This document shows, in pieces, positions 17,110 through 26,409 of a DNA stretch of 64,000 bases. The position numbers were made by a program, and so were the translations under genes. This stretch comes from JARRKU01 sp050288425 (lineage in GTDB: Bacteria; Desulfobacterota; Desulfobacteria; Desulfobacterales; Desulfosarcinaceae). A model generated the notes under the pieces. It was not told the DNA's origin, did not search any database, and worked only from the letters and a program-made list of their open reading frames with translations. The stretch covers positions 1 to 64,000 of the forward strand of contig JBNKDU010000149.1 in NCBI GenBank assembly GCA_050288425.1, read 5' to 3'. Position 1 is the stretch's first letter; each line of letters opens with the position of its first letter.

Positions 17110-19332
17110 TCAGCCGCCGATGCTGCCCAGGCCCAGCAGGTTGAACATGACGGTGACACTATGGTTGTCGCGTTCGCCTGTATACTCAACCTGGTAATCA
17201 AAATCCAGCCCCCAGCATTGCGACCGATAGCTCACTCCCAGACGGGTTTCGATGAGTCGGTGGTCGATCAGGTTCTGTTCCAGGCCGCCGCGGGCCTGCC
17301 ACATGTCGCTGACATGCCATTCACCTCCGAGGACGAGGGTCTCGATACCGTCGTCGGCCCCATCCACCGTCTCGCGGGTATAGCGGTAGTCCGCGCTGAG
17401 AAGGTCGCCGCGCGGACTCCAGAAGATCAGGGCGCTGTTGATGGTTTCGAATTGATACGCGTAGACCGACCATCGGGCATCGGCATCGATGGAGATATAC
17501 TTGCCCGGCGTCAGATCGAGCTCGGCTCCGATGTCGGAAAATGGCTCCGGGTCGTTCTCCTGGTCCTTGTCGATATCGAAACTCTGGTCGACCTTGAACC
17601 GCAGGAATGGTGTATACCGGTACCCGGTCTGCTCCCCGGCGCGTTCCAAAGGAGTGCGGGCGGTGAAGGTGTTGGTGATGCCGTAGGTGATCAGGTTCCT
17701 GGATTCGATGGTGTCGATGGTGTCGAATTGCGGCAGATCGGTCTGGTCCTGGTCGGGGGTGAATTCGTAGATGACTTCCGGCGTCACGGTGTGTTTGAGC
17801 CGGTCGCTGCCGGCCATGCTGAAATCGAAGATGCGGTAGAACTCCGAGCTGATATCGAGCCGCAGATCGTAAATGGTGCGCGAGTGGCTCTCGCTCTCTT
17901 TGCCGGGGCTGAGTTCGTCGAAGTCGACCTGCCAGAATGTCTGGCGCAGGCCCGCGGACGGTTCGATGGAAACGCCGTCGAAGAGATCAAACGGATAGTA
18001 GAGACGCGGATACAGGTCGCCGCGGTGTCCCCGGGGTCCGTCGATCCGGTAAAAATAGGTGTAGCTGCTGGTCAGGTCATGGTAGAGGGGCGACCCGCCC
18101 AAGGGCTGTTTGACGCCGTCGAAACTGATCCTGGGAAGCTGCTGCAGGGTATTGTCGGGTTCGTTGTTGCGCCGTTTGATCACATCGTCATACCAACGCA
18201 AGTCGGCATTGAACGTATAGCGGTTCCAGATGCGGTTGAGGTTCAGGCGGTTCAACCGAACCGGATCGTTGTAATCGTCTAGTTCGCGGCCGAAGGTTCG
18301 CTGAAAATATCCCGAGGTATCGCTGTACCCGTTGTACGAACCGCGGAATTCATTCAGGTAGTCCTGGTCGCTGACCACATCGAGGTCCAGTTTGGCGTTG
18401 AAGTCGCCGGCCAGGGCCTGGTCGTGTTTCATCCGGAACCAGTATCGATCCGTGTTGAGCCGTACTTCGTTGTCATCGCCGTATCCCCAGCGTTCGGTGG
18501 CGTCATCCGTGCCGTCATCCACCTTGTCGTCGTCGAACCCTTCGACCATCATCGTCCCGAAGGTCTCTTCGCTGGCCACATAGCGGTATTCGATACCGGT
18601 GCGCACGCCGCGCAGGGTCATGGTGTGCGCATACAGGGTGGCGTCGCTGCTGTCGCCGATGGCCCAGAAAAACGGCTGGGTGTATTCGGTACCCCGGCGG
18701 TCGGAGAGTGCGATGACCGGCAGCAACAGTCCGGACTGGCGTTGGAGCTTCACCGGGAAGATCAGGTAGGGGCTGTACAGCACCGGGACCCGGCCGGCCC
18801 ACAGCGCCGCATTCCGGGCCGTGCCATAGCCTTCGATGGTCACCTTGAAGTCGCTTCCCGTCAACTTCCAGTCGGGATGGTCGCCATCGCACGACGTGAT
18901 CTGGACCTTGCTGGCGGTATAGGTTTGCGGGCCGGTTTTCCTGATTTCCCGGCTGCGCAGATAGAGATGATTCCGGGAAAGAAACACGTCGCCGTCGGTC
19001 AGGGTGCCGGTCTTGTCGTCCAGGTTGAATAGCAGTCGGCGACCCGAAAGTACGTCACGGCCGGACACCAGGCGCACATTGCCTTCCGCCTGGGCCTGGT
19101 GGGTATCGGAATTCAGCTGGATCTTGTCTGCTGAAAGGGTGTAGTCCTCCTGTTGAATGCGGACGTTGCCGAAGGCGAGGTAGGCCTTGTTGACTTGATC
19201 GTATTCGAGCCGGTCGGCATCCACCTGCCAGGCCGGACCGGAGGCATGGACAGGAGGCGAATCGGCCAGCACCGGCGGGCCGAGGAATACGACCGTCAGG
19301 GTGAACATCCACCAGCGGCGCATGGCCTGCAT
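17110..19332 (-). CDS. lptD: LPS-assembly outer-membrane protein
   Basis: LptD forms the outer-membrane barrel that places lipopolysaccharide on the cell surface. A signal peptide (MRRWWMFTLTVVFLGPPVLA) is followed by an OstA/LptA-like jellyroll (WQVDADRLEYDQ, AYLAFGNVRIQQ, LSADKIQLNS) and a long Asp/Tyr/Arg-rich beta-barrel rich in aromatic alternation. The start is at ATG 19332 or 19323; the earlier in-frame ATG at 19416 would add an unlikely 28 residues before the signal peptide. The protein has about 740 residues, near the family norm. It opens the minus-strand LPS run and is divergent from surE. Confidence 0.9.
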   Translation of the reverse strand: MQAMRRWWMFTLTVVFLGPPVLADSPPVHASGPAWQVDADRLEYDQVNKAYLAFGNVRIQQEDYTLSADKIQLNSDTHQAQAEGNVRLVSGRDVLSGRRLLFNLDDKTGTLTDGDVFLSRNHLYLRSREIRKTGPQTYTASKVQITSCDGDHPDWKLTGSDFKVTIEGYGTARNAALWAGRVPVLYSPYLIFPVKLQRQSGLLLPVIALSDRRGTEYTQPFFWAIGDSSDATLYAHTMTLRGVRTGIEYRYVASEETFGTMMVEGFDDDKVDDGTDDATERWGYGDDNEVRLNTDRYWFRMKHDQALAGDFNAKLDLDVVSDQDYLNEFRGSYNGYSDTSGYFQRTFGRELDDYNDPVRLNRLNLNRIWNRYTFNADLRWYDDVIKRRNNEPDNTLQQLPRISFDGVKQPLGGSPLYHDLTSSYTYFYRIDGPRGHRGDLYPRLYYPFDLFDGVSIEPSAGLRQTFWQVDFDELSPGKESESHSRTIYDLRLDISSEFYRIFDFSMAGSDRLKHTVTPEVIYEFTPDQDQTDLPQFDTIDTIESRNLITYGITNTFTARTPLERAGEQTGYRYTPFLRFKVDQSFDIDKDQENDPEPFSDIGAELDLTPGKYISIDADARWSVYAYQFETINSALIFWSPRGDLLSADYRYTRETVDGADDGIETLVLGGEWHVSDMWQARGGLEQNLIDHRLIETRLGVSYRSQCWGLDFDYQVEYTGERDNHSVTVMFNLLGLGSIGG

Positions 19333-19442
19333 CCATCGAAGTGCGTTTTTTCTCTCGGGGTACAAAGGAATCCTGTATTCGATGCGGTACGGGAACCGCC
19401 GTCTGAAACCGTTCAATTTGCGGATTGCCGCCTATTCCGAAC

Positions 19443-19471
19443 TTGCCTCGAATCGAAATTTTCTTTATAGA
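19443..19471 (+). promoter_or_regulatory. Promoter for surE
   Basis: TTGCCT (19443-19448) and TATAGA (19466-19471) are 17 bp apart on the plus strand, about 35 bp before the surE ATG. There is no other obvious promoter in the divergent gap. Confidence 0.6.
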
Positions 19472-19493
19472 GCAGGAATTGTTGAAAAATCAA
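19464..19493 (-). promoter_or_regulatory. Promoter for the lptD-hdd operon
   Basis: On the minus strand, TTGATT (19493-19488) and TATAAA (19469-19464) are 18 bp apart. The -10 box overlaps the -10 box of the opposite surE promoter, so the two transcription starts compete for the same DNA. Confidence 0.5.
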
Positions 19494-19512
19494 TGGTCAA
19501 TAGAGTTTGCCG

Positions 19513-20289
19513 ATGAACATACTGCTTACGAACGACGATGGGATCCACGCGCAGGGGCTGTGGGCGTTGCAGCAGGTGCTCCGGCGTCACCACGAGGTCA
19601 TGGTGGTTGCACCGGATCGGGAGCGCAGCGCGGTGGGACACGGCATCACCCTGCATCACCCCATCCGGGCCGCAGAAACCATCGTCAACGGCGGGGATCG
19701 CGGATGGGCCGTCAGCGGGACCCCTGCCGATTGCGTCAAACTGGCCCTGATGGAATTGCTCGAATGTCAACCCGACCTGGTGGTATCGGGGATCAACCCC
19801 GGCGCCAACGTGGGCGTCAACCTCAACTACTCCGGCACGGTGGCCGCGGCCAAGGAAGCCGCATTGTTCGGCCTGAACGCGCTGGCCGTCTCGCTGCAGT
19901 GCGACGAGGCCCCCGATTATGCCGTGGCGGCCGAATTCGTGGGCCGCATTGCACCCATGGTCTTGCAGAACGGACTGCCTCCCGGCACTTTTCTCAACAT
20001 CAACATTCCCGACGGCCTGGCCGATCCGGCCGCCGGTGTGCGCATTTCCCGTCAGGGCAGCGAGATCTACGATTCGCCCTTCGATAAGCGCAAAGACCCG
20101 CGCAATCGTACCTACTACTGGCAGGGTGGTGAGGCATTGCCGCCCTATACGGAGGACGATGCGGACGGCGCCGCCCTGGCCCAGAAATATATCTCCATCA
20201 CTCCCGTACGCTGTGATATGACCGACTACCCTTATATGGAGATGTTGAAGAAATGGAATTTCAACCAATTGAAACAACATCGGCCTTGA
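19513..20289 (+). CDS. surE: 5'/3'-nucleotidase SurE
   Basis: SurE is a metal-dependent nucleotidase acting on nucleoside 5'- and 3'-monophosphates. The N-terminus MNILLTNDDGIHAQG gives the metal ligands D8 and D9, Ser39 lies in RERSAVGHG, and the SGINPGANVG loop follows near residue 95. At 258 residues the length is typical. The ATG at 19513 is used, not the TTG two codons earlier. It heads a plus-strand run with the YhaM-like and tmk genes. Confidence 0.93.
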   Translation: MNILLTNDDGIHAQGLWALQQVLRRHHEVMVVAPDRERSAVGHGITLHHPIRAAETIVNGGDRGWAVSGTPADCVKLALMELLECQPDLVVSGINPGANVGVNLNYSGTVAAAKEAALFGLNALAVSLQCDEAPDYAVAAEFVGRIAPMVLQNGLPPGTFLNINIPDGLADPAAGVRISRQGSEIYDSPFDKRKDPRNRTYYWQGGEALPPYTEDDADGAALAQKYISITPVRCDMTDYPYMEMLKKWNFNQLKQHRP

Positions 20290-20345
20290 AGTCCCATCGG
20301 ACTATTGGAAATCGGGACCCGGCAGGAAAATAATTTGGACCGATC

Positions 20346-21320
20346 ATGGAACCGAGAAAAACCAAATTCGTGACCGAAATACAGGCGGGCGACCGGATCG
20401 ACGATCTGTTCGTACTGGCGGCCAAGAACATGGCCCATAAACGGGATGGCGGCCCCTTCCTCAATATCACCCTGGCCGACAAAAACGGTCAGATCAAAGG
20501 GGTGGTCTGGGACAAGGTGCAGCAAATCGCGGGGGGGGTCGATGCCGGTGATTTCGTACGCGCAGAGGGCACGGCGGGAGAATATCGCGGGGCGCTCCAA
20601 CTGGTGATCCGGCAGCTGTCCAGGGTCGACCCCGCGCAAGTCCGCCCGGAGGATTACCTGCCGGCCACCAGCCGCGATGTGGAACGGATGTTCGACCGGC
20701 TGACCACGTTGACGGCGACCATTGTCGATGGCCATCTGCGCGCCCTGATGGACGGATTCTGGAACGATCCGGACCTGGTGCGTCGATTCAAACGGGCGCC
20801 GGCCGCCAAGATGATGCATCATGCCTATATCGGCGGGCTGCTGGAACACACCCTGTCCATGGCATTGTTGGCCGATAAAATCGCCGGACACTACACCGGC
20901 GTGGATCGCGACATGCTGCTCGTCGGGTCGATCCTGCATGACATCGGTAAATTGCGTGAACTGGCCTGCGACCATAGCATCGACTACACCGATGAGGGGA
21001 GACTGCTCAGTCACATCGTTATCGGTCTTGAGATCGTCCAGGAAAAAATCAGCCGAATCGAAGGCTTCCCGGCCGAGCGCGCGGCGTTGATCAAGCATAT
21101 GATCGTCAGCCACCACGGCGCCCGGGAATTCGGTTCGCCCGAACCGCCCAAGACCCTCGAAGCGGTGCTGCTCAACTATATCGACGAAATCGACTCGCGC
21201 ATGAACGGCATCCGTGAGTTCATGGCCGGCGAAGATCCCAATGCCTCCTGGACATCCTATCATCGCCTGTTGGCACGCCATTTCTACAAGGGCGATGCAA
21301 CTCCCCAAGGAGACCCTTGA
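20346..21320 (+). CDS. YhaM-type 3'-5' exoribonuclease (OB fold plus HD domain)
   Basis: A 324-residue protein. The N-terminal OB-fold (residues about 15-90, GGPFLNITLADKNGQIKGVVW) is followed by an HD domain: HHAYIGGLLEHT, then LHDIGKL near 198-204 and HMIVSHHG. This arrangement is that of YhaM/CBF1, a 3'-to-5' exoribonuclease of Gram-positive bacteria that trims mRNA ends. The sequence cannot exclude a different phosphohydrolase substrate. Its stop overlaps the tmk start by 1 base (TGATG). Confidence 0.82.
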   Translation: MEPRKTKFVTEIQAGDRIDDLFVLAAKNMAHKRDGGPFLNITLADKNGQIKGVVWDKVQQIAGGVDAGDFVRAEGTAGEYRGALQLVIRQLSRVDPAQVRPEDYLPATSRDVERMFDRLTTLTATIVDGHLRALMDGFWNDPDLVRRFKRAPAAKMMHHAYIGGLLEHTLSMALLADKIAGHYTGVDRDMLLVGSILHDIGKLRELACDHSIDYTDEGRLLSHIVIGLEIVQEKISRIEGFPAERAALIKHMIVSHHGAREFGSPEPPKTLEAVLLNYIDEIDSRMNGIREFMAGEDPNASWTSYHRLLARHFYKGDATPQGDP

Positions 21321-21967
21321 TGTTCATCACTCTGGAAGGGATCGAGGGGGCCGGCAAGACCACCCAACTCGACAATATGGTCGTCTATTTGAGAAGCCGG
21401 GGTTTCGTCTGCCATACCACGCGCGAACCGGGCGGCACGGTCATCGGCGCCCGGATCAGGGGAATTCTGCTGGACCCCGACCATCACGGCCTGGATCCTT
21501 ATGCCGAGCTGCTGCTGTACATGGCCGACCGGGTTCAGCACATGCGGTCCGTGATTTTGCCCCGCCTGGCGGAAGGCGAGGTGGTGTTGTGTGACCGGTT
21601 TTTCGATGCCACCCTGGTCTACCAGGGCTATGCCCGCGGGCTGGACCGGAACCTGATCCGCGATCTGCACCGCCTGGTCTGCCAGGACCTGAAACCGGAT
21701 CTCACCCTGCTGTTCGATCTGGATCCCGAAGTCGGTCTGGAGCGTGCCTGGCGCGAAATCGACAGCGGCGGACGCGCCGGCCGGGAGTCGCGTTTCGAGC
21801 AGGAAAAGATCGATTTTCACCGCAGGGTGCGCCAGGGGTACCTGGATCTGGCCGGCCGGGAGCCCCACCGGTTCCGGCGTATCGACGCCCAACGCAGTCC
21901 AGGGAAGATCTCCGAGGAGATCAATGCGGTTCTGGCCGAGTTCATCGCCGGTCGTTCATTAACCTAA
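21320..21967 (+). CDS. tmk: Thymidylate kinase
   Basis: dTMP kinase, making dTDP for DNA synthesis. The P-loop LEGIEGAGKTTQ is at residues 4-15, the DR(F/Y) motif in CDRFFDATLVYQGYARG near 95, and REPGGT lies near 36. The ATG at 21320 is chosen over the TTG at 21317 because AAGGAG lies at 21305-21310 at ideal distance. 215 residues match the family. It is coupled to the YhaM-like gene upstream. Confidence 0.95.
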   Translation: MFITLEGIEGAGKTTQLDNMVVYLRSRGFVCHTTREPGGTVIGARIRGILLDPDHHGLDPYAELLLYMADRVQHMRSVILPRLAEGEVVLCDRFFDATLVYQGYARGLDRNLIRDLHRLVCQDLKPDLTLLFDLDPEVGLERAWREIDSGGRAGRESRFEQEKIDFHRRVRQGYLDLAGREPHRFRRIDAQRSPGKISEEINAVLAEFIAGRSLT

Positions 21968-21978
21968 TCCAGAAGGAA

Positions 21979-22986
21979 ATGCGTGCCATCATGATCGCTT
22001 ATCTACCCTTTACCCATGTGCCGGAACGTGACCTGCGGGCCCTGTGCGCACGATTGGGTCTTATCACCCTGTATGCGCCGGATCAGGCCCTCGCGCCGGA
22101 TCATCTGCGCAAGGCCGCCGAAACGGGCGAAATCGACTTGCGTTATCCGCCCGGCGGAGCCCCCGGTCGGCTGCTGCCGGCCATCGAGGCGTATAGACAA
22201 TGGGCCCATTGTCACCAGGACCATCTGGTGGATCTGGCCGCCTTCATCAAAGCCACCCATGACGACGTTCCTCTGATGGACGAGACCAATCCCTCTCAGA
22301 TCCGCACCCAGATTCGAAAGATCCAGGAAGCCGCAGTCGATGAAGTCATCGATCCCCTGTTTCAGGCGATCCTCTATCTCGCCTTGGCCCAGGAATATGA
22401 CCAGCAGCAGGAGGCCATGCACCGGGAACTGGGGGCGGTTCAGGCCATGGAGCGTGACATGCTGGCCCAATTGAGCGGGGACGGGGAAAGGGAACCCGGC
22501 ACGGATTTCGGCGCCGCCATCGGGCAATCTCCCGGGGAGATCGATCCGGGGGGGTACATGACCGCCTCCCGTGTGGAAGCCTGGTGCCGGCTGGCTGCCT
22601 CCCAGGAGGAGTTGCCGCAGGTCTTCCTGACCGGCAGCCCGGCCGTCATGGAACATTTGCGCGAGTGTCTGCCCGAGGCTCGGAAAGTCGCCGAAACGGC
22701 GCCTCCGATTCCGGCCGACGATGATGAGCAGTTGTTGGGACGGCGTCGCGACGCCCTGCTGGACCTGGCGCAATCTTCTGCTCCCCGGACCGACCTTCCG
22801 GAAGGATTCGATGACGTACCGCCCGGCGATGCCCCCGGGTTGACGATATTCCGTCTCGACGGCATCTCTCCGCGGCGTATGTTGAAGCGATTGTGTACAT
22901 CCGGAAGCGACGATTTTGCCTCCCCCGATAGACCCGGAGATGCCGCCCACACCCTGTTCGGCTCCCTGGCCCGAACCGGCTGGTAA
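21979..22986 (+). CDS. Conserved hypothetical protein
   Basis: I do not recognise the family. The 335-residue product is soluble, acidic and rich in Ala, Leu, Pro and Asp; there is no signal peptide or membrane segment. An N-terminal part (YLPFTHVPERDLRALCARLG) and a helical middle (about 100-180, with QYDQQQEAMH) can be distinguished, with a probably flexible Pro/Asp-rich C-terminal third. It follows tmk by 11 bp and is likely co-transcribed. The AAGGA site is too close to ATG 21979, so ATG 21991 may be the real start. Confidence 0.6.
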   Translation: MRAIMIAYLPFTHVPERDLRALCARLGLITLYAPDQALAPDHLRKAAETGEIDLRYPPGGAPGRLLPAIEAYRQWAHCHQDHLVDLAAFIKATHDDVPLMDETNPSQIRTQIRKIQEAAVDEVIDPLFQAILYLALAQEYDQQQEAMHRELGAVQAMERDMLAQLSGDGEREPGTDFGAAIGQSPGEIDPGGYMTASRVEAWCRLAASQEELPQVFLTGSPAVMEHLRECLPEARKVAETAPPIPADDDEQLLGRRRDALLDLAQSSAPRTDLPEGFDDVPPGDAPGLTIFRLDGISPRRMLKRLCTSGSDDFASPDRPGDAAHTLFGSLARTGW

Positions 22987-23059
22987 AACGCGTAACCAAC
23001 TAATATGGATCGGAAAAAAAACATGGCGGCAGGCCCCCCAAAAAATAGCCCAACAACCC

Positions 23060-23088
23060 TTGACTGCCCCCGGCAATTGGGATATGGC
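23060..23088 (+). promoter_or_regulatory. Promoter for the ferredoxin gene
   Basis: TTGACT (23060-23065) and TATGGC (23083-23088) are separated by 17 bp. The predicted transcript has a leader of about 65 bases before the ferredoxin ATG. Confidence 0.5.
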
Positions 23089-23161
23089 GTTTCATCGGTG
23101 TGGCGAATAATGGTCGAAGACCTTTAGCAAACGGAAATAATATTTGAAAGGAGATGGAACC

Positions 23162-23350
23162 ATGGCTTTTAACCCGATCGTGGACGAGGACAAATGCGTC
23201 GGTTGCGAGGAGTGTGTCGATGTCTGTCCGGTAGAAGTATTCGAAATGGAAGACGGCAAGTCCAAAGTCGTAAACGGCGATGAGTGCCTCGGCTGCGAAA
23301 GCTGCGTCGAAGTCTGTGAAGAAGACGCGATTACGGTCGAAGAGATCTGA
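23162..23350 (+). CDS. Two-cluster 4Fe-4S ferredoxin
   Basis: A small electron carrier of 62 residues, typical of anaerobes. The first cluster motif is CVGCEECVDVCP and the second is CLGCESCVEVCEE; the second lacks the usual Pro after the last Cys. The strongly acidic surface fits low-potential ferredoxins. ATG 23162 is used because AAAGGAGAT lies directly upstream, and the six-residue longer frame is not conserved. It has its own promoter and a strong terminator, so it is a single-gene transcript. Confidence 0.95.
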   Translation: MAFNPIVDEDKCVGCEECVDVCPVEVFEMEDGKSKVVNGDECLGCESCVEVCEEDAITVEEI

Positions 23351-23368
23351 TCGACGCGCATCCGGTTT

Positions 23369-23405
23369 CCTCCGGCCGCCGTTTGTGGTGGCCGGAGGTT
23401 TTTTT
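23369..23405 (+). terminator. Rho-independent terminator after the ferredoxin gene
   Basis: A perfect 9-bp stem CCTCCGGCC / GGCCGGAGG (23369-23377 and 23390-23398) with a 12-base loop is followed by seven T residues. It ends the ferredoxin transcript 19 bp after the stop codon. Confidence 0.92.
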
Positions 23406-23502
23406 CCCGCCGCCCCCATCTCGAGGTATCCGCGAAACCGCCCCTGCCGGACCAATCCATCTGCCGAGATTTTCAAATCCATCAGGCGACCCCAACGGGT
23501 TG

Positions 23503-23531
23503 TTGTCAGTGGTATAAGCATCACATATATG
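23503..23531 (+). promoter_or_regulatory. Promoter upstream of the 110-residue gene
   Basis: TTGTCA (23503-23508) and TATATG (23526-23531) are separated by 17 bp, about 40 bp before the ATG at 23570 and after the ferredoxin terminator. Confidence 0.55.
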
Positions 23532-23569
23532 TTGCGCTATTGGATCACTTGTGCTAGTTAGCCACCATT

Positions 23570-23902
23570 ATGAAGCAGTATGTGATTGACGAGCTTCGAC
23601 CGGACGACCAACAGAAGCTCAAACGACATTTCGACGACCGCTATGCGGCGCCCGGTTTCGACGGATTGTACTGGTTCCCGTTGGATGAAATCCTCGCGGA
23701 GCCGGAGCAGAAGGGGCATGCGAATTGCCGGCCGCACTATTTCGCGCTGGAGTTGATGCCCGACCGCCTCGTTTGCGAACTGCTCATACGAACCAACCAA
23801 CGGGTCAAATGTTCCTGCATCCGGTACGCCTCCGAGGATCAACTCCATTGGCTGGTTCAGGCCATTGACGCCATATTCGAAAAATTGGGGATTACCGCCT
23901 GA
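23570..23902 (+). CDS. Small conserved hypothetical protein
   Basis: A 110-residue soluble protein whose family I cannot name. The sequence MKQYVIDELRPDDQQKLKRHF starts a compact alpha/beta-looking chain with several aromatic residues (GLYWFPLDEIL, HYFALEL) and two Cys in VKCSCIRYA. Its own promoter and uninterrupted reading frame support a real gene. It ends 88 bp before plsC, with which it may be co-transcribed. Confidence 0.7.
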   Translation: MKQYVIDELRPDDQQKLKRHFDDRYAAPGFDGLYWFPLDEILAEPEQKGHANCRPHYFALELMPDRLVCELLIRTNQRVKCSCIRYASEDQLHWLVQAIDAIFEKLGITA

Positions 23903-23990
23903 TCACGGAGTCAAGGTTCGCTTCCCGGGATGCCCCCCCGGAATGGCGGGTGGTTCACGCGGGATTCGGGGTGAAATAAGCGAAATCGTC

Positions 23991-24758
23991 ATGGCGATAA
24001 GAACCTGTATGATAACGACGGCTTGCGCCCTGCATACCACCCTGATCACGGTATGGGTCTTCGTGGCGACGGTTTTGCTCGGATCTGCGGCCATTGCCGT
24101 ATCGCTGTTTTCGCATACCGGTGACAGCGTGCACCTGGTGGCCCGTCTGTGGGGCCGCACCATTCTGTGGGTCAGCGGGGTGCGGGTCGAGATTCATGGC
24201 CTGGCGAATCGACCTTCGGACCGGGCCTGCATTTACATGGCCAATCACCAAGGCAACTTCGACATTCCTGTGTTGCTGGGGCGCCTGCCGGTCCAGTTCC
24301 GCTGGCTGGCCAAGGCGGAATTGTTCAAGATTCCGATCTTCGGGCGCAGCATGCGCAGTGCCGGCTATATCGGCATCGACCGGTCGAACCGGGAAGCGGC
24401 CTTCGCCAGTCTGGACCAGGCCGCCGAAACCATTCGTGCCGGCACCTCCATCATGATCTTCCCAGAGGGAACCCGCAGCCGTGACGGGGCCCTCCTGCCG
24501 TTCAAGAAAGGCGGTTTCGTCATGGCGGTGGAGGCCGGTGTGCCCGTTGTACCCATCGCCATCACAGGAACCCACGCCATCATGCCCAAGGGCCGATGGA
24601 TGATTCGGCGGGGGGATGTCCGTGTACGGTTGATGCCTTCCATCGATACGGCCGTCTATTCACGCGAGACCAAGGACGATCTGATGGCCCGCGTGCGTGC
24701 CGCCATCCTGCGGGGACTGAATGAAAACCAGGCGGAGAGATCACCATGCTCAAACTGA
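23991..24758 (+). CDS. plsC: 1-acyl-sn-glycerol-3-phosphate acyltransferase
   Basis: Acylates lysophosphatidic acid to phosphatidic acid in membrane lipid synthesis. One or two N-terminal membrane segments (about 9-41) precede the catalytic NHQGNFD motif (His86, Asp91) and the FPEGTRSRDG block near 163, with VPVVPIAITGT after it. The start is set at ATG 23991; the longer frame begins inside the preceding gene. At 255 residues it has the usual length. Its 3' end overlaps the RNase J start by 13 bp. Confidence 0.9.
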   Translation: MAIRTCMITTACALHTTLITVWVFVATVLLGSAAIAVSLFSHTGDSVHLVARLWGRTILWVSGVRVEIHGLANRPSDRACIYMANHQGNFDIPVLLGRLPVQFRWLAKAELFKIPIFGRSMRSAGYIGIDRSNREAAFASLDQAAETIRAGTSIMIFPEGTRSRDGALLPFKKGGFVMAVEAGVPVVPIAITGTHAIMPKGRWMIRRGDVRVRLMPSIDTAVYSRETKDDLMARVRAAILRGLNENQAERSPCSN

Positions 24759-26395
24759 TTCCATTAGGCGGTCTGGGCGAAATCGGCCTCAACATGATGG
24801 CCGTGGAATGTGAAGACACGATCTTCGTCATCGATGTGGGGCTCATGTTTCCCGAGGACGACATGTTGGGGGTGGACTATGTGATTCCCGACATGACCTA
24901 TCTCAAGCAAAACCGCGGCAAGGTGGCCGGCATCGTCCTGACCCATGCCCATGAGGACCATATCGGCGCATTGCCCTATCTGCTCAAGGATGTCGCCGTG
25001 CCCGTCTTCGGCACCCCCTTCACCCTGGGGATGGTACGCCACAAGCTCGAAGAGCACGACCTGACGGCCATCGCCTCGCTGCACGTGGTGCACCCCCGGG
25101 AGACATTGAAGATCGGTCCGTTCGAACTGGAGTTCATCCGGGTCAACCACAGCGTGGTGGACGGCGTCGGTCTGGCCATCCGCACCCCATACGGGATCGT
25201 GGTGCATACCGGCGATTTCAAGATGAGCCACTCCTCCATCGAGGGCATGAACACCGATGTCAATGAGTTCGCCCGATACGGAGAAGAAGGAATCCTGGCC
25301 CTGTTGTCGGACTCCACCAACGTGGAAAGCCGGGGCTATACGGTTTCCGACGGCGAGATCGGCGACAAGCTGAGCCAGATTTGCAAGCAGTGCACCGGCC
25401 GGATCATCGTGGCCCTGTTTGCCTCCAACATCGGGCGGATTCGGCAGGTCGCCGATATCGCCGACCAGCACCAGCGCAAGATCATCTTCAACGGCCGCAG
25501 CATCGAAGTGTCGGTGAACATCGCCAAAGAACTCGGTTACCTCAACATACCGCCGGGCATGGAAATCGACATCGACGAGTTGGATCAATACTCGGACGAC
25601 GAGATCATCATGATCACCACCGGCAGCCAGGGAGAGCCCATGTCGGCCCTGGCGCGAATGGCCGCCGGCACCCACAAGCAGATCAAGATCAAGGCGGACG
25701 ACACGGTCATTCTCTCTTCCAAATTCATCCCGGGCAACGAGAAGGCCATCACCCGGATCATCAACAATCTGTATCGGCTCCAAGCCAATGTGATTTACGA
25801 AAAGATCGCCCGTATCCATGTGTCCGGACACGCCTTTCAGGAAGAACTCAAGCTGATGCTGCGGCTGACCAAACCCGACTACTTCATTCCCGTGCACGGA
25901 GAATTCCGGCACCTGGTGCTGCACGCCCGGCTGGCGGAAGAGCAGGGCATCGCCAAGGATCATGTGCTGCTGGCCCAGAACGGTCAGATGATCGCCTTCG
26001 ACGAACAGGGAGCGACGATCCGGGAAAGCGTGCCCACGGGACGGTTGTTGATCGACGGCAAGGGTGTCGGGGATGTGGGACGCAGCGTACTCAAGGAGAG
26101 GCGGATCCTCTCCGAGGAAGGCATGGTGGTGGTCAATATGGCCTTCGATGAAGAGACCGGCGTGATCATCTACGGTCCGGACGTGGTTTCCAAGGGTTTC
26201 GTCTTCGAAACCGAGACCGGGCATCTGCTGCTCGATGCCCAATGCGTGATCCTGGAGATCGTGGAGGATGTGACACCGGAAGTACCCGACCGCATCGAGA
26301 TCATCAAATCCAGGATCCAGGCCGCCCTGCGGCAATATTTTTTCTTCACCATCGGCCGCCGTCCGGTAATTATGCCGTTTATCGTAGCCGTCTGA
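24746..26395 (+). CDS. rnj: Ribonuclease J family protein
   Basis: Metallo-beta-lactamase fold with a beta-CASP domain. The metal motif is HAHEDHIG (67-74), with VHTGDFKMS and SDSTNVESRGYT later, then TTGSQGEP in the beta-CASP part and HVSGHAF and PVHGEFRHL near 360-390. RNase J has endo- and 5'-exonuclease activity in mRNA turnover and rRNA maturation. The 549 residues match RNase J1/J2. It begins inside plsC. RNase Y, RicT and a YhaM-like enzyme are also encoded in the window. Confidence 0.93.
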   Translation: MLKLIPLGGLGEIGLNMMAVECEDTIFVIDVGLMFPEDDMLGVDYVIPDMTYLKQNRGKVAGIVLTHAHEDHIGALPYLLKDVAVPVFGTPFTLGMVRHKLEEHDLTAIASLHVVHPRETLKIGPFELEFIRVNHSVVDGVGLAIRTPYGIVVHTGDFKMSHSSIEGMNTDVNEFARYGEEGILALLSDSTNVESRGYTVSDGEIGDKLSQICKQCTGRIIVALFASNIGRIRQVADIADQHQRKIIFNGRSIEVSVNIAKELGYLNIPPGMEIDIDELDQYSDDEIIMITTGSQGEPMSALARMAAGTHKQIKIKADDTVILSSKFIPGNEKAITRIINNLYRLQANVIYEKIARIHVSGHAFQEELKLMLRLTKPDYFIPVHGEFRHLVLHARLAEEQGIAKDHVLLAQNGQMIAFDEQGATIRESVPTGRLLIDGKGVGDVGRSVLKERRILSEEGMVVVNMAFDEETGVIIYGPDVVSKGFVFETETGHLLLDAQCVILEIVEDVTPEVPDRIEIIKSRIQAALRQYFFFTIGRRPVIMPFIVAV

Positions 26396-26409
26396 GGGAG
26401 GTCTGGGTG

